Source: Betaproteobacteria bacterium RIFCSPLOWO2_12_FULL_62_58 (GTDB lineage: Bacteria; Pseudomonadota; Gammaproteobacteria; Burkholderiales; SG8-41). From it: DNA of 59,776 nucleotides. Below the pieces are notes generated by a model, which saw only the letters and a list, made by a program, of their open reading frames with translations, had not been told where the DNA came from and did not search any database. The position numbers and the translations under genes are program-made. Each line of letters starts with the position of its first letter. Positions within the stretch are counted from its first letter, which is position 1. Where the stretch lies: positions 1 through 59,776 of the forward strand of contig MERI01000132.1 of assembly GCA_001772005.1 (NCBI GenBank), written 5' to 3'. This document shows, piece after piece, positions 8,046 to 16,358 of the stretch.

Positions 8046-9021
8046 AATCCATCTTTTCCCGTATCGTTTTCACGATTCGTTCGACAGAAGGAATCGTGTT
8101 GTCCTCGAGCTGGTCGGCTGAGGGCAGCGGCACATGCGGTGTCGTGATGCGCACGATCGGGCCGTCGAGATCCCAGAAGCATTCATCGGCGACAATCGAG
8201 GCGATCTCCGCGCCCCAACCGCACAGCCGGGGGTTTTCCTCGACGGTAACCAGTCGGCCGGTCTTCACCACTTCGGAGAGAATCGTCTGCGTATCGAGCG
8301 GCACCAGAGAGCGCACGTCGACCACCGTGCAGGAAATACCGTGCTCCTTCTCCAGGATCTCGGCGGCCGCAAGCGAGCGGTGCACCATTGCCGCGAGCGC
8401 CACTACCGTGCAGTCGCGACCCTCTCGCAACACTCTTGCCTTGCCGAGTACGTCGACATATTCACCGTCCGGCACCTCGCCTTTCATCGCGTAGAGCGAT
8501 TTCTGCTCGAAGAACAGCACCGGGTCGGGGTCGCGCACCGCCGCGGCAAGCAGTCCCTTGACGTCCGCCGGGAACGCCGGCGCCACCACCTTGATGCCGG
8601 GCACTGCCATCGCCCAGTTCTCCACCGACTGCGAGTGCTGCGCGCCGAAGCGCGAGCCCGCGCCGTTGGCAGTGCGGATGACGAGCGGCAGCGCGATTTG
8701 CCCGTTGGTCATGTAGCGCATCTTGGCGATTTCGTTGGCGACGATGTCCCAGCATACTGCGAGAAAGTCCGAAAACATGATCTCGGCAATCGGCCTGAGG
8801 CCCGTCATCGCCGCGCCCATGGCCGCGCCCAGAATCGCCTGCTCCGAAATCGGGCAGTCGCGCACGCGCTTCGGGCCGAATTTATCCAGCAGTCCGACGG
8901 TTGCCTTGAACACACCGCCGGCGTGCGCCACGTCTTCGCCCAGGAACACGACGCGCTCGTCGCGTTCCATCTCCTGCGCGATACCGGCCGCCACGGCCTC
9001 GCGATAGGTCAATTCCGCCAT
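8044..9021 (-). CDS. 2-oxoacid dehydrogenase E1 component, beta subunit
   Basis: The beta half of the thiamine-diphosphate-dependent alpha2beta2 E1 decarboxylase, 325 residues. It starts MAELTYREAV and shows the family hallmarks EDVAHAGGVFKAT, a PISEQAILG segment with the conserved glutamate that activates the cofactor, and GAGSRFGAQHSQS. The ATG at 9021 follows a GGAGGTG ribosome site and overlaps the E1alpha 3' end by 13 bp, so the two are translationally coupled. Similarity by eye is to acetoin and pyruvate dehydrogenase E1beta; which 2-oxoacid is used cannot be stated. Confidence 0.93.
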   Translation of the reverse strand: MAELTYREAVAAGIAQEMERDERVVFLGEDVAHAGGVFKATVGLLDKFGPKRVRDCPISEQAILGAAMGAAMTGLRPIAEIMFSDFLAVCWDIVANEIAKMRYMTNGQIALPLVIRTANGAGSRFGAQHSQSVENWAMAVPGIKVVAPAFPADVKGLLAAAVRDPDPVLFFEQKSLYAMKGEVPDGEYVDVLGKARVLREGRDCTVVALAAMVHRSLAAAEILEKEHGISCTVVDVRSLVPLDTQTILSEVVKTGRLVTVEENPRLCGWGAEIASIVADECFWDLDGPIVRITTPHVPLPSADQLEDNTIPSVERIVKTIREKMD

Positions 9022-10034
9022 GCCGCACCTCCATCCGCCCACACGTTTTTCTCGATGTCGCCGACCGAGGGCAGCGGCGAGGCCTTCGCGATGGCAGTGG
9101 CTTCTTCGACCTTGCGCATTGTCCCGTCCTCGATGTCCTTCAGCGTGCCTTCCGCGAAACCGAGCTTGAGCAGGCGCTCGCGGTAGATCTTGATCGGGTC
9201 GCGCTCGAGCCACTTCTCGAGCTCGCCCTCGGGTCGATATTTGGCCGGATCGGCGCGCGAATGCCCGCTGTGGCGGTAGGTTACGGCCTCGATCAGCGCC
9301 GGGCCGCCGCCTTTGCGCGCACGGGTCATGTACTGCACCGCGGTGTTATAGACCTCGTCGGCGTCGTTGCCGTCGAGGACGATCGATTCCAGGCCGTAAG
9401 CCGATGCGCGGTCCGCCGCCGGATGCGTGACCGCGGTCACCGCGCTGATCGGGGTGTATTCCATGTAGAGGTTGTTCTCGCACACGAAGATCACCGGCAG
9501 CTTCCATACCGCGGCGAAGTTGAGCGCCTCGTGGAAAGCGCCGATATTGGTTGTGCCGTCGCCGAAGAAACACACCGCGACCTGCTCGGTGCCGCGATAT
9601 TGCGCGCTCCACGCTGCGCCTGCCGCCACCGGCAGGTGCGCGCCGATAATCGCGTACGAGCCCATGGCGCCCTTTTCGACGTCGGTCAGGTGCATCGAGC
9701 CGCCTTTGCCGCCCAGCAGGCCGCACTGGCGCCCCATCAGTTCGCCCAGCACGCCCGCCATCGACGCGCCGCGTGCCAACGTATGCGCGTGGCCGCGGTA
9801 GGTGCAGAACGTCCAGTCGCCGGGACGCATCGCGACGCCGAACGCCGCGGCGATGGCTTCCTGCCCGAGCGAAAGATGGCTCGTGCCCTTGACCAGGTTC
9901 TGCAGGAACAGGTCGTAGGCGCGCTTCTCGCAGTAACGCAGTTCGACTTGCAACCGGTAGAGTTCCAGCCGCGTTTCGCGGCCGATGTCGATTTCCGTCG
10001 TTTCCGTTTTCTTGCGTTTCACCGTCGTATCCAA
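9009..10034 (-). CDS. 2-oxoacid dehydrogenase E1 component, alpha subunit
   Basis: The alpha half of E1 binds thiamine diphosphate through GDGTTNIGAFHEALNF...ENN, which is complete here. Other family marks are TYRGHAHTLARG, GGKGGSMHL and the phosphorylation-loop-like YRHSGHSRADP. Its 341 residues are normal for AcoA/PdhA of the alpha2beta2 type. The frame opens at TTG 10034 (GGGA upstream) or GTG 10022; both are plausible and no ATG is nearby. It is the first gene of the E1alpha-E1beta-amidohydrolase-E2 run and would produce an acyl-CoA from the 2-oxoacid end product of the pathway. Confidence 0.93.
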   Translation of the reverse strand: MDTTVKRKKTETTEIDIGRETRLELYRLQVELRYCEKRAYDLFLQNLVKGTSHLSLGQEAIAAAFGVAMRPGDWTFCTYRGHAHTLARGASMAGVLGELMGRQCGLLGGKGGSMHLTDVEKGAMGSYAIIGAHLPVAAGAAWSAQYRGTEQVAVCFFGDGTTNIGAFHEALNFAAVWKLPVIFVCENNLYMEYTPISAVTAVTHPAADRASAYGLESIVLDGNDADEVYNTAVQYMTRARKGGGPALIEAVTYRHSGHSRADPAKYRPEGELEKWLERDPIKIYRERLLKLGFAEGTLKDIEDGTMRKVEEATAIAKASPLPSVGDIEKNVWADGGAAWRN

Positions 10035-10059
10035 TGGTTAGTCCCAACAGCGTAAACAA

Positions 10060-10158
10060 GTGAACGGGTGAACGCGTGAAGCCCCTCACCCTGCCCTCTC
10101 CCCGGGTGCGGGGAGAGGGTATCACTCATTCACTTATTCACTCGTTCACTCCTTCACG
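10060..10158. repeat. Intergenic inverted array of GTGAACGG octamers around a hairpin (island C)
   Basis: GTGAACGG and GTGAACGC units face ATTCACTT, ATTCACTC, GTTCACTC and CTTCACG units. The centre CCCTCTCCCCGGGTGCGGGGAGAGGG forms a strong stem. It lies between the M24 stop and the E1alpha start. Confidence 0.7.
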
Positions 10159-10161
10159 CTT

Positions 10162-11520
10162 CTAATACTTGTTCGCAATCGGCAGCTCCTGCGCCGGGAA
10201 CAGCGTGATGATCTTCGCGCCTTCGGGCGTGAGCACCACCTCCTCCTCGATGCGCGCCGCCGAGACGCCGTCAGTCGCCGGGCAGAAGGTCTCGACCGCG
10301 AACACCATTCCGGCCTTGAGCGCATACGGGTCCTTGAACGAGTTCAGCCGCGAGATCAGCGGCCGCTCGTGCAGGCCGAGCCCGAGGCCGTGGCAGAAAT
10401 TGAGACCGAACGCTTCCATCTCGGTCTCGAAGCCGATCTCCTGGGCCTTGGGGAAGGCCTGCACCACGCGGTCGGTGGAGACGCCCGGCTTGAGCGAGTC
10501 GATCGCGCCATCCATCCATTCGCGCGCTTTGCGGTACGCGTCGATCTGCGCGGCCGTCGCCTTGCCGACGCTAAAGGTGCGGTAGTAGCAGGTGCGGTAG
10601 CCCATGTAGGACTGGATGATGTCGAAGTAGGCCTGGTCGCCGGGGCGGATCAGGCGATCGGTAAAATTGTGCGGATGCGGGCTGCAGCGCTCGCCCGCAA
10701 TCGCGTTGATCGCCTCTACGCAATCGGAGCCCATTTCGTAGAGCCGCTTGGTCGCCATGGCAACGATCTCGTTCTCCCGCACGCCGGGCTTCAGCGCTTC
10801 AAATATGTCCTGATACGCGCCATCACCCATCGCGGCCGCCATGTTGAGCAGCGTGATCTCATCGTGGCTCTTGATCTCGCGCGCGTCCAGCATCACCTGC
10901 TGGCCGTCTTGGACCTTGATGCCCAGCTTCTGCAGCGCGAACAGGAACGGCGGCTCGACCACGTCGACGCCGAGCGGCATGTCGGCGACTCCTTCGCGCG
11001 TGAGGATGTCCTTGATCTCTTTGGCCGCATCTTCAAAGAGCCCCACCTTCGGCGACACCGCGCCGCGCAAGCCGGCAAGGCCGGCAAGGCAGTGATTCTT
11101 GGGCAGCCACGGCGCATAAAGCTTGTGATGGCGCGCGGCGGAGCCGAAATCCCAGATATAAGGCTCGCCATTGCCGGTCAGCAGGCACCAGCGCGTCAGT
11201 TTGTCGCGCGCCCACTCGCCGATCACCGTGCTCGAGATATAGCGGATGTTGTACTGGTCGAACACGAGCAGCGCGCCCAGGCCCGACTGGGCAAGCGCGT
11301 TGCGCGTGCGCGCGAGGCGGTAATCGTGCAGGCGCCGGAGGTCGACGCGCTCCTCGAAATCGACCTGCATGCGGCCCGGCGCCTGCAGGGGCCGCTCCCA
11401 GCGGTGGCCGGGGTCGGCCGGATCGTAGAGCCCATCGGGGGCTTCGCGGGTGCGGCGCTTCGGATCGATGCTCGACGCCTTGATCACTTTCGGCTCGGCG
11501 CGTTTCGCTTTGCGAGGCAT
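10162..11520 (-). CDS. M24-family (aminopeptidase P/creatinase-like) protein with one metal ligand replaced
   Basis: Two-domain pita-bread protein of 452 residues: an N-terminal creatinase-like domain (about 60-215) and a C-terminal M24 domain (about 225-445). Of the five dimetal ligands of active M24 peptidases, D300, H377 (CHGLGLGLHE), E411 (FAVETFCP) and a glutamate in RIEEEVV are present. The second aspartate of the GYxSDxTRT motif is replaced by C311 (GYRTCYYRTF). A classical dizinc or dimanganese peptidase is therefore unlikely. Creatinase and DMSP lyase DddP show that this fold can catalyse other reactions. The ATG at 11520 has a GGAGAGAAAG ribosome site. It probably acts on a small pathway intermediate. 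Confidence 0.85.
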   Translation of the reverse strand: MPRKAKRAEPKVIKASSIDPKRRTREAPDGLYDPADPGHRWERPLQAPGRMQVDFEERVDLRRLHDYRLARTRNALAQSGLGALLVFDQYNIRYISSTVIGEWARDKLTRWCLLTGNGEPYIWDFGSAARHHKLYAPWLPKNHCLAGLAGLRGAVSPKVGLFEDAAKEIKDILTREGVADMPLGVDVVEPPFLFALQKLGIKVQDGQQVMLDAREIKSHDEITLLNMAAAMGDGAYQDIFEALKPGVRENEIVAMATKRLYEMGSDCVEAINAIAGERCSPHPHNFTDRLIRPGDQAYFDIIQSYMGYRTCYYRTFSVGKATAAQIDAYRKAREWMDGAIDSLKPGVSTDRVVQAFPKAQEIGFETEMEAFGLNFCHGLGLGLHERPLISRLNSFKDPYALKAGMVFAVETFCPATDGVSAARIEEEVVLTPEGAKIITLFPAQELPIANKY

Positions 11521-11586
11521 GCTTTCTCTCCAGTTGCTCTGAACTTCCAAAAAACACTAGCCGCAGATGGACGCCGATAACAATAA

Positions 11587-11693
11587 GTGAATGGTGAAAA
11601 GTGAAACGTGATCCCCCTCACCCCAACCCTCTCCCCCAGTAATGGGGGAGAGGGGACGGTTCACGTTTCACATTTCACGTTTCACGTTTCACG
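11587..11693. repeat. Intergenic inverted array of GTGAAAx heptamers around a hairpin (island D)
   Basis: GTGAATG, GTGAAAA and GTGAAAC heptamers face five TTTCACG/TTTCACA heptamers. The centre contains CCTCTCCCCCAGTAATGGGGGAGAGG, a strong stem. Outside it, GCCGCAGATGGACGCCGATAA on the left and CGATCGGCGTTCGTCGGCGG on the right form a second, looser pair of facing repeats. Confidence 0.7.
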
Positions 11694-11743
11694 TATTTGC
11701 GTGCGATCGGCGTTCGTCGGCGGTTCCGTTGCTACGTTACGCC

Positions 11744-11941
11744 TAGCAGCCTGTCGGACTTAACAGTCCGTACAGGCTGCTAACAGCAAAACCGGCTGAC
11801 AATTCATAATAAACCCAGCCGAAGCGGTCGAATTTGAGGAAAAGCGCGGGTGAATTCGCATATCGGTCATCCTCTTCTGCAATTCTCCCAGGGCCGGTTT
11901 TGCATTAGGAGTTTGTCTGGGCTAAGTCCGACAAACTCCTA
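11744..11941. mobile_element. MITE-like 198-bp element, copy 1
   Basis: The ends are imperfect terminal inverted repeats: TAGCAGCCTGTCGGACTT on the left, and TAGGAGTTTGTCTGGGCT (divergent after position 12) as the reverse complement of the right end. Each end also folds on itself into a hairpin (TAGCAGCCTGT...ACAGGCTGCTA; AGGAGTTTGTC...GACAAACTCCT). Inside, GCAAAACCGGC pairs with GCCGGTTTTGC about 100 bp away. It carries no transposase. Its last bases form the TAG stop of the alpha/beta hydrolase that follows. CTAG is found at both borders. Confidence 0.82.
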
Positions 11942-13027
11942 GCGCTTGGCGACACCCAGTTGCGTCGCCATCCAGTCGGCGGTCTGGTCGCGGTAGCGGT
12001 ACCAGTAGTTGTTCACGACGTGGTTGCCGCCCTCGATCACCGAGAGCACGCACGGACCCGATACTTCCGCCGCGAGTTTCTCGGCCCCCGTGGGGGGCGT
12101 GAGACGGTCGTTGGTGCCGGCGACGATGTAGATCGGACAGGTGATGTTCTTCGCGATCCCCTTGAGGCTCATGCGCACCGACACCTTGCCCGCCTCTTCG
12201 AGGTTGGCGCTCTTGGAGCGCACGCGGAAGGCCTCGACATTGATGATCGGCCTTCCCTCGAAACTTGAGGAGCGCTCGTAGGCGCCGGAAAGCGCGACGC
12301 ACGCCTTGATGCGCTTCTCGAAGCATGCGGCGCGCGGCGCGTAATAGCCGCCGAGCGAAACACCCCAGATGCCGACATGGCCGGCGTCGATGTCGCTGCG
12401 CGTTTCCAGATAATCGATCACGGCTTTCACCGGCTTCTCGTACTCGGGGCAGATCGCGAAGTCGTACTCGGCCTCGCCCTGGCCCGGTCCGTCGAAGGCC
12501 AGGGTCGCCACCCCGCGTTTCAGAAACCGGCTCTCGTAATCGTCCATTTCCTCCTTGGTCGAGTCGAGCCCCATGCACATGACTGCGATCGGCGCTTTCG
12601 CCACGCCGTTGGGCTTGCGCAGATTGCCGTAGAGGTGCTTGCCTTCATAAGGGATCGCGACGCGCTCGCCCGGTGGGTCGATGAGCGGCAGCGCCTTGTT
12701 GCGGCATTCGACGGTTTTGTTGTGCGCCTGTCTCATCTGCGCCATGTCGTTCACGAACAGGAACTTGCCGAAGTGGTAGCACACCGCGGCGCACGTGAAA
12801 TGCTCGCCCGCCGACAATTTGAAGCCGTCAGCGAGCGCCTTGTTGCCCAGTTCCTCGTGCATCGCGGCGCGCGCCGACCAGGCGCTGCACCAATCCTCCC
12901 AGCGATCGACGCTCGCCGTCACTTCCTGAAAATCGGTGAGCGGCACGCCGTTGATGACAAACCGCGGCGCCCAATGCGAGATGGCCGCCTCAACCCGTGG
13001 ATCTTTCACTTTCGATACTGTGTCCAT
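11939..13027 (-). CDS. Alpha/beta hydrolase, dihydroxypseudooxynicotine hydrolase/FrsA-like (paralogue 1)
   Basis: A serine-type alpha/beta hydrolase of 362 residues with a helical N-terminal cap (about 1-120) and a C-terminal hydrolase core. The nucleophile elbow is GVSLGGYY, the acid is the aspartate in GTNDRLTPP and the histidine is in EGGNHVVNN. This layout matches the family holding 2,6-dihydroxypseudooxynicotine hydrolase, a C-C bond hydrolase of nicotine breakdown, and FrsA-like esterases. The ATG at 13027 follows AAGGGG. The stop codon TAG is provided by the adjoining repeat element, so the original C-terminus may have been changed slightly. The next gene upstream is a close paralogue. 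Confidence 0.87.
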   Translation of the reverse strand: MDTVSKVKDPRVEAAISHWAPRFVINGVPLTDFQEVTASVDRWEDWCSAWSARAAMHEELGNKALADGFKLSAGEHFTCAAVCYHFGKFLFVNDMAQMRQAHNKTVECRNKALPLIDPPGERVAIPYEGKHLYGNLRKPNGVAKAPIAVMCMGLDSTKEEMDDYESRFLKRGVATLAFDGPGQGEAEYDFAICPEYEKPVKAVIDYLETRSDIDAGHVGIWGVSLGGYYAPRAACFEKRIKACVALSGAYERSSSFEGRPIINVEAFRVRSKSANLEEAGKVSVRMSLKGIAKNITCPIYIVAGTNDRLTPPTGAEKLAAEVSGPCVLSVIEGGNHVVNNYWYRYRDQTADWMATQLGVAKR

Positions 13028-13185
13028 TTGCTTACCCCTTTGGCCGAATACTCCCACCGCGAAGGACGCCGGAAAAGCAATGTTGAATGATGAGTGGACC
13101 CCGAACGCAAAAACTGTGCACCCTGCACTCCTCGCGCTTCCCTGGCGCGCCTATGCGCCGAGCGTCTTGCCGGGTTTGCGATGTT

Positions 13186-14256
13186 TCATACCTTGGGCAA
13201 TCCCAGCTGCTGCGCCATCCAGTCCGCCGATTGGGTACGGTATTTGTAGCCGCGATTGTTGGCGACGTGATTGCCGTCCTCGATCAGCAGGAATTCGACC
13301 GGCCCCATCGCTTCGCGGGCCAGTCGCTCACCGTCCTGCCACGGCACGATGCGGTCCAGTTTACCCGCGACGATGAACAGCGGACAGGTGAGTTTGCCGG
13401 CGATGCCGTTGAGACTCAAGGTCGCCCCGAACTTGCGTGCTTCGTCCAGGGTCCCGCACTTCGCGCGGACGCGGAACGTCTCACGCGTAAGCTCCGGGAA
13501 CAGATCCCAGTTGCTTGCGAAGTCAAACGGGCCCGACAGCGAGATGCAGGCTTTGACGCGCTTCTCGAACGCCGCGGCGCGCGGCGCGTAATAGCCGCCG
13601 AGCGACACCCCCCACAGGCCGATGCGTCCGCCGTCGACATCGGCGTTCTTTTCAACCCAGTCGATGACCGCCTTCACCGGCACCTCGTAATCGCCGCGGA
13701 TCGGCAGCTCGTACTCGGCTTCGCCCTGGCCGGGACCGTCGAAAGCCAGGGTGGCCATGCCGCGCGCGAGGAAAACGCTCTCGTAAGCGTCCATCTCTTC
13801 TTTCGCCGAATCGAGGCCCATGCACATGACGACGATCGGCGGCCTGGCGACGCCTGCCGGCTTGCGCAGGATGCCGTAAAGCCGCGTGTCTCCATACGGT
13901 ATCTCCACCCGCTTTCCGGGAGGATTCAGAAGCGGCAGCGCGCGGTTGCGGCACTCGACCGCCTTCATGTGCGCCGCGCGCATCTGCTCGTAGTCGATTA
14001 CGAACACGAACTTCGAAAAATGGTAGCTCGCCGCAGCGCGCGTAAAGTGCTCGCCCGCCGAGAGCTTGCAGCCTTCGGCAAGCGCCTTCTTACCCAATTC
14101 TTCGTGAATTGCGGCGCGCTTGCCCCAGGCAACGCACCACTCTTCCCAGCGCTCGACGCCCGCGGTCACTTCTTGGAAGTCGGTGAGCGCGACGCCGTTG
14201 GCGACGAAACGCGGGGCCCAGTGGGAAATTGCGGATTGAACGCGCGGATCGGCCAT
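13186..14256 (-). CDS. Alpha/beta hydrolase, dihydroxypseudooxynicotine hydrolase/FrsA-like (paralogue 2)
   Basis: 356 residues, aligned end to end with the neighbouring hydrolase: shared starts around DPRV.SAISHWAPRFV.NGV, shared FDGPGQGEAEY, the same nucleophile elbow GVSLGGYYAPRAA, acid in GKLDRIVPW and histidine in EDGNHVANN. A tandem duplication followed by divergence is the simplest reading. The central part between elbow and acid differs most, so the two may prefer different substrates. It is the first gene of the minus-strand cluster, 330 bp from the divergent GntR gene, and no strong ribosome site precedes its ATG. Its product probably opens a ring or splits a C-C or ester bond early in the pathway. 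Confidence 0.87.
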   Translation of the reverse strand: MADPRVQSAISHWAPRFVANGVALTDFQEVTAGVERWEEWCVAWGKRAAIHEELGKKALAEGCKLSAGEHFTRAAASYHFSKFVFVIDYEQMRAAHMKAVECRNRALPLLNPPGKRVEIPYGDTRLYGILRKPAGVARPPIVVMCMGLDSAKEEMDAYESVFLARGMATLAFDGPGQGEAEYELPIRGDYEVPVKAVIDWVEKNADVDGGRIGLWGVSLGGYYAPRAAAFEKRVKACISLSGPFDFASNWDLFPELTRETFRVRAKCGTLDEARKFGATLSLNGIAGKLTCPLFIVAGKLDRIVPWQDGERLAREAMGPVEFLLIEDGNHVANNRGYKYRTQSADWMAQQLGLPKV

Positions 14257-14366
14257 AAAGTCAGTGCAGAATGGTGGGAAAGGATACTCAAAATACCCGT
14301 CCGGCGTTCTTGTTGTCGTGATGAATTATCCACCGTATGATGTCGTGGAATGCTATGTGGCGTCAG

Positions 14367-14513
14367 ACCAATTGTCAACGATTTTCTCCCTTGGTCGGTT
14401 ATTGGTTCAATGACGGACGTCGCCCCGGCTCACCATAGCTGATAAGTCGGTAGTCAGGGTGAAACAAACCGGGCTGATCGAAGACCAGGTATAGACCAAT
14501 TTTCCGTATTGGT
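14367..14513. promoter_or_regulatory. Candidate GntR operators in the divergent promoter region
   Basis: Two dyads share the half-site ACCAAT/ATTGGT. The tight one is ACCAAT-N7-ATTGGT at 14495-14513, within AGACCAATTTTCCGTATTGG. The wider one has AGACCAATT at 14365-14373 and ATTGGTT at 14401-14407. Both lie between the divergent hydrolase and GntR genes, where an autoregulated repressor would bind. The assignment rests on position and symmetry only. Confidence 0.45.
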
Positions 14514-14587
14514 TTACCATGGGCAGCACCCTCAGCGAGCCGGGCAATACGCTGCCCGTGGCTCGGGCCGCCCCGGGAGGAGCCAGC

Positions 14588-15289
14588 GTGGTCATGAACT
14601 ATACCCGCACCCAATCGCGCGCAGGCGCGCAGCGCATCCGCGAATTCATCACGACCGCCGCAACGGACGGCACGCTGGCGCCAGGCGCCAGGCTGCCGAC
14701 CGAGCGCGAACTCGTTCGGCGCTTCGCGGTGCCGCGCAACGCCGTGCGCAAGATGCTGGCCCAGCTCGAAGCGGAAGGCTCGATCACGCGCCATGTCGGG
14801 CGTGGCACGTTTCTCGCGCCGCGCACCGGCGCGGGCGCACCTCAAGTTGCGTTTGACAGCGTGTCGAACACGAGTCCCGCCGAGTTGATGGAGGCACGCC
14901 TGAGACTCGAACCCGCGCTCGCCGAGCTGATCGCGACCAACGCCACGCCGGCCGATTTCGAGCGCATGGAAATGTGCCTCGAAAGAGCCGAGCGTGCGAC
15001 CACCCTCGATGAGTTCGAGCTGTGGGACGCGGCGCTGCACCAGACGCTCGCCACCGCGACCCACAACCGCTTCGTGATTCGCGTGCTCGACATGGTCACC
15101 GCGGTGCGCCAGCAGGCGGAATGGGGCAAGCTCAAGGATCGCATCGTCACGCCCGAGCGCCGCATCAAATACCAGGAAGAACATCGCGATATCGTGCGCG
15201 CGCTCAAGGATCGCGACGCCGAGCGCGCCCGCGCCTACATCATCGCCCATCTGCAGCACGCCCGGCGCAATCTGTTCGGTTTCGAGTAA
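14588..15289 (+). CDS. GntR-family transcriptional regulator, FadR/FCD subfamily
   Basis: An N-terminal winged helix (about residues 8-78 of the shorter form) contains the GntR signature LPTERELVRRFAVPRNAVRKM. The C-terminal all-helical FCD ligand domain shows the metal/ligand-binding pattern ELWDAALHQTLATATHN (Asp and His), then histidines in EEHRDIV and IAHLQHARRNLF. GTG 14588 is favoured because GGGAGGAG lies just upstream; an ATG at 14519 would add 23 residues without a ribosome site and would cover the candidate operator. FCD regulators usually sense organic acids. It is divergent from the long catabolic cluster, which it most likely represses until substrate or an intermediate is present. 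Confidence 0.88.
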   Translation: MVMNYTRTQSRAGAQRIREFITTAATDGTLAPGARLPTERELVRRFAVPRNAVRKMLAQLEAEGSITRHVGRGTFLAPRTGAGAPQVAFDSVSNTSPAELMEARLRLEPALAELIATNATPADFERMEMCLERAERATTLDEFELWDAALHQTLATATHNRFVIRVLDMVTAVRQQAEWGKLKDRIVTPERRIKYQEEHRDIVRALKDRDAERARAYIIAHLQHARRNLFGFE

Positions 15290-15325
15290 ACTGAGCACAT
15301 CCCACAGCGCAGTTACGAGTTCGCC

Positions 15326-15934
15326 ATGGATGTCTCGTTTGCATCGGCAGTGGTGATTCTGCTGCTGGTGATGGACCCGATTGGCAATATCCCGCTGTTC
15401 GTGGCGCTGTTGAAGCCTGTCGAACCCGGGCGGCGCGCAGCGGTCATCGTGCGCGAGTGCGCGATCGCGTTCGGGGTGCTGCTCGCTTTTGTGTTCTTCG
15501 GCAACTCGATCCTTGGGCTGCTTGGGTTATCGGGCACCTCGCTCAATATCGCGGGCGGCGTCATCCTGTTTCTGATCGCGCTCCGAATGATCTTCCGCCA
15601 GCCGCAAGGCGTGTTTGGAGACACGCTCACCGGCGAGCCGTTCATCGTGCCGCTCGCGATTCCCGCGATCGCCGGGCCCACCGCGATCGCGACGGTGATG
15701 CTGATGGTATCGCGCGCGCCGGAGCGCATGGCGGAATGGACGATCGCCCTCAGCATCGCGATGCTCGTGACGCTGGTGTTGTTGATCTTCGCCGAGCGCA
15801 TCAGCAAGCTCACCGGTGAGCGCGGGCTGCTGGCTTTCGAGCGCCTGATGGGGCTGATCCTTACCGCGATTGCGGTGGAAATGCTGCTGCGGGGAATTGA
15901 AACCTTCGTGCGTCAGTTGCAGGCGGCCGGTTAG
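15326..15934 (+). CDS. MarC-family integral membrane protein
   Basis: 202 residues with about six hydrophobic segments and the family marks MDPIGNIPLF near the N-terminus and PLAIPAIAGPTAIATV in the centre. MarC/YhgN proteins sit in the inner membrane and their function is unsettled; the old link to antibiotic resistance was not upheld. It starts 36 bp after the GntR stop on the same strand, so the two may be cotranscribed, but it has no clear tie to the catabolic cluster. Confidence 0.88.
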   Translation: MDVSFASAVVILLLVMDPIGNIPLFVALLKPVEPGRRAAVIVRECAIAFGVLLAFVFFGNSILGLLGLSGTSLNIAGGVILFLIALRMIFRQPQGVFGDTLTGEPFIVPLAIPAIAGPTAIATVMLMVSRAPERMAEWTIALSIAMLVTLVLLIFAERISKLTGERGLLAFERLMGLILTAIAVEMLLRGIETFVRQLQAAG

Positions 15935-16358
15935 TCTCTAAATCCCCCGGCAGCCGTTGCCCGGCTGTCTGCCCCCTTTGAAAAAGGCGGCGGCGAGGTC
16001 GGCGCGAAGCGCAAATGAGCAGGGGATTTCGTCGACGGATGGTGTTGATATCCTTGAGATTCAGGCCCGTCAGAACCCGCGATTGCGCCTGGTTCGCGCT
16101 CGTGAGCTTTCTCTTCTCGCGCGGCTATTGCTGCCGACCGTCCGCGAACCACGGGGGCGCGTGCCACGCTGCCGAGCGCAGCGCGCCTGTGGAGCTAAGC
16201 CCCTGATAGAAAACGCAGGAAAGCTGTTCTGAGCCATTTGCTTGGACCACGATGCCCCTCAAGCTGCGGCGAAACACGGGGCTCGTCCCAATGCGCGCAG
16301 ACCGGATAGGAATGGCGCAACCAGCATGACCACCGTTGTCCAAACAATTCACAATTTC

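Noticed and set aside
1807..11693. CRISPR array in the GTGAAxx repeats
   Set aside because: Units are 7-8 bp with no unique spacers and occur as facing inverted arrays; no cas genes are present.
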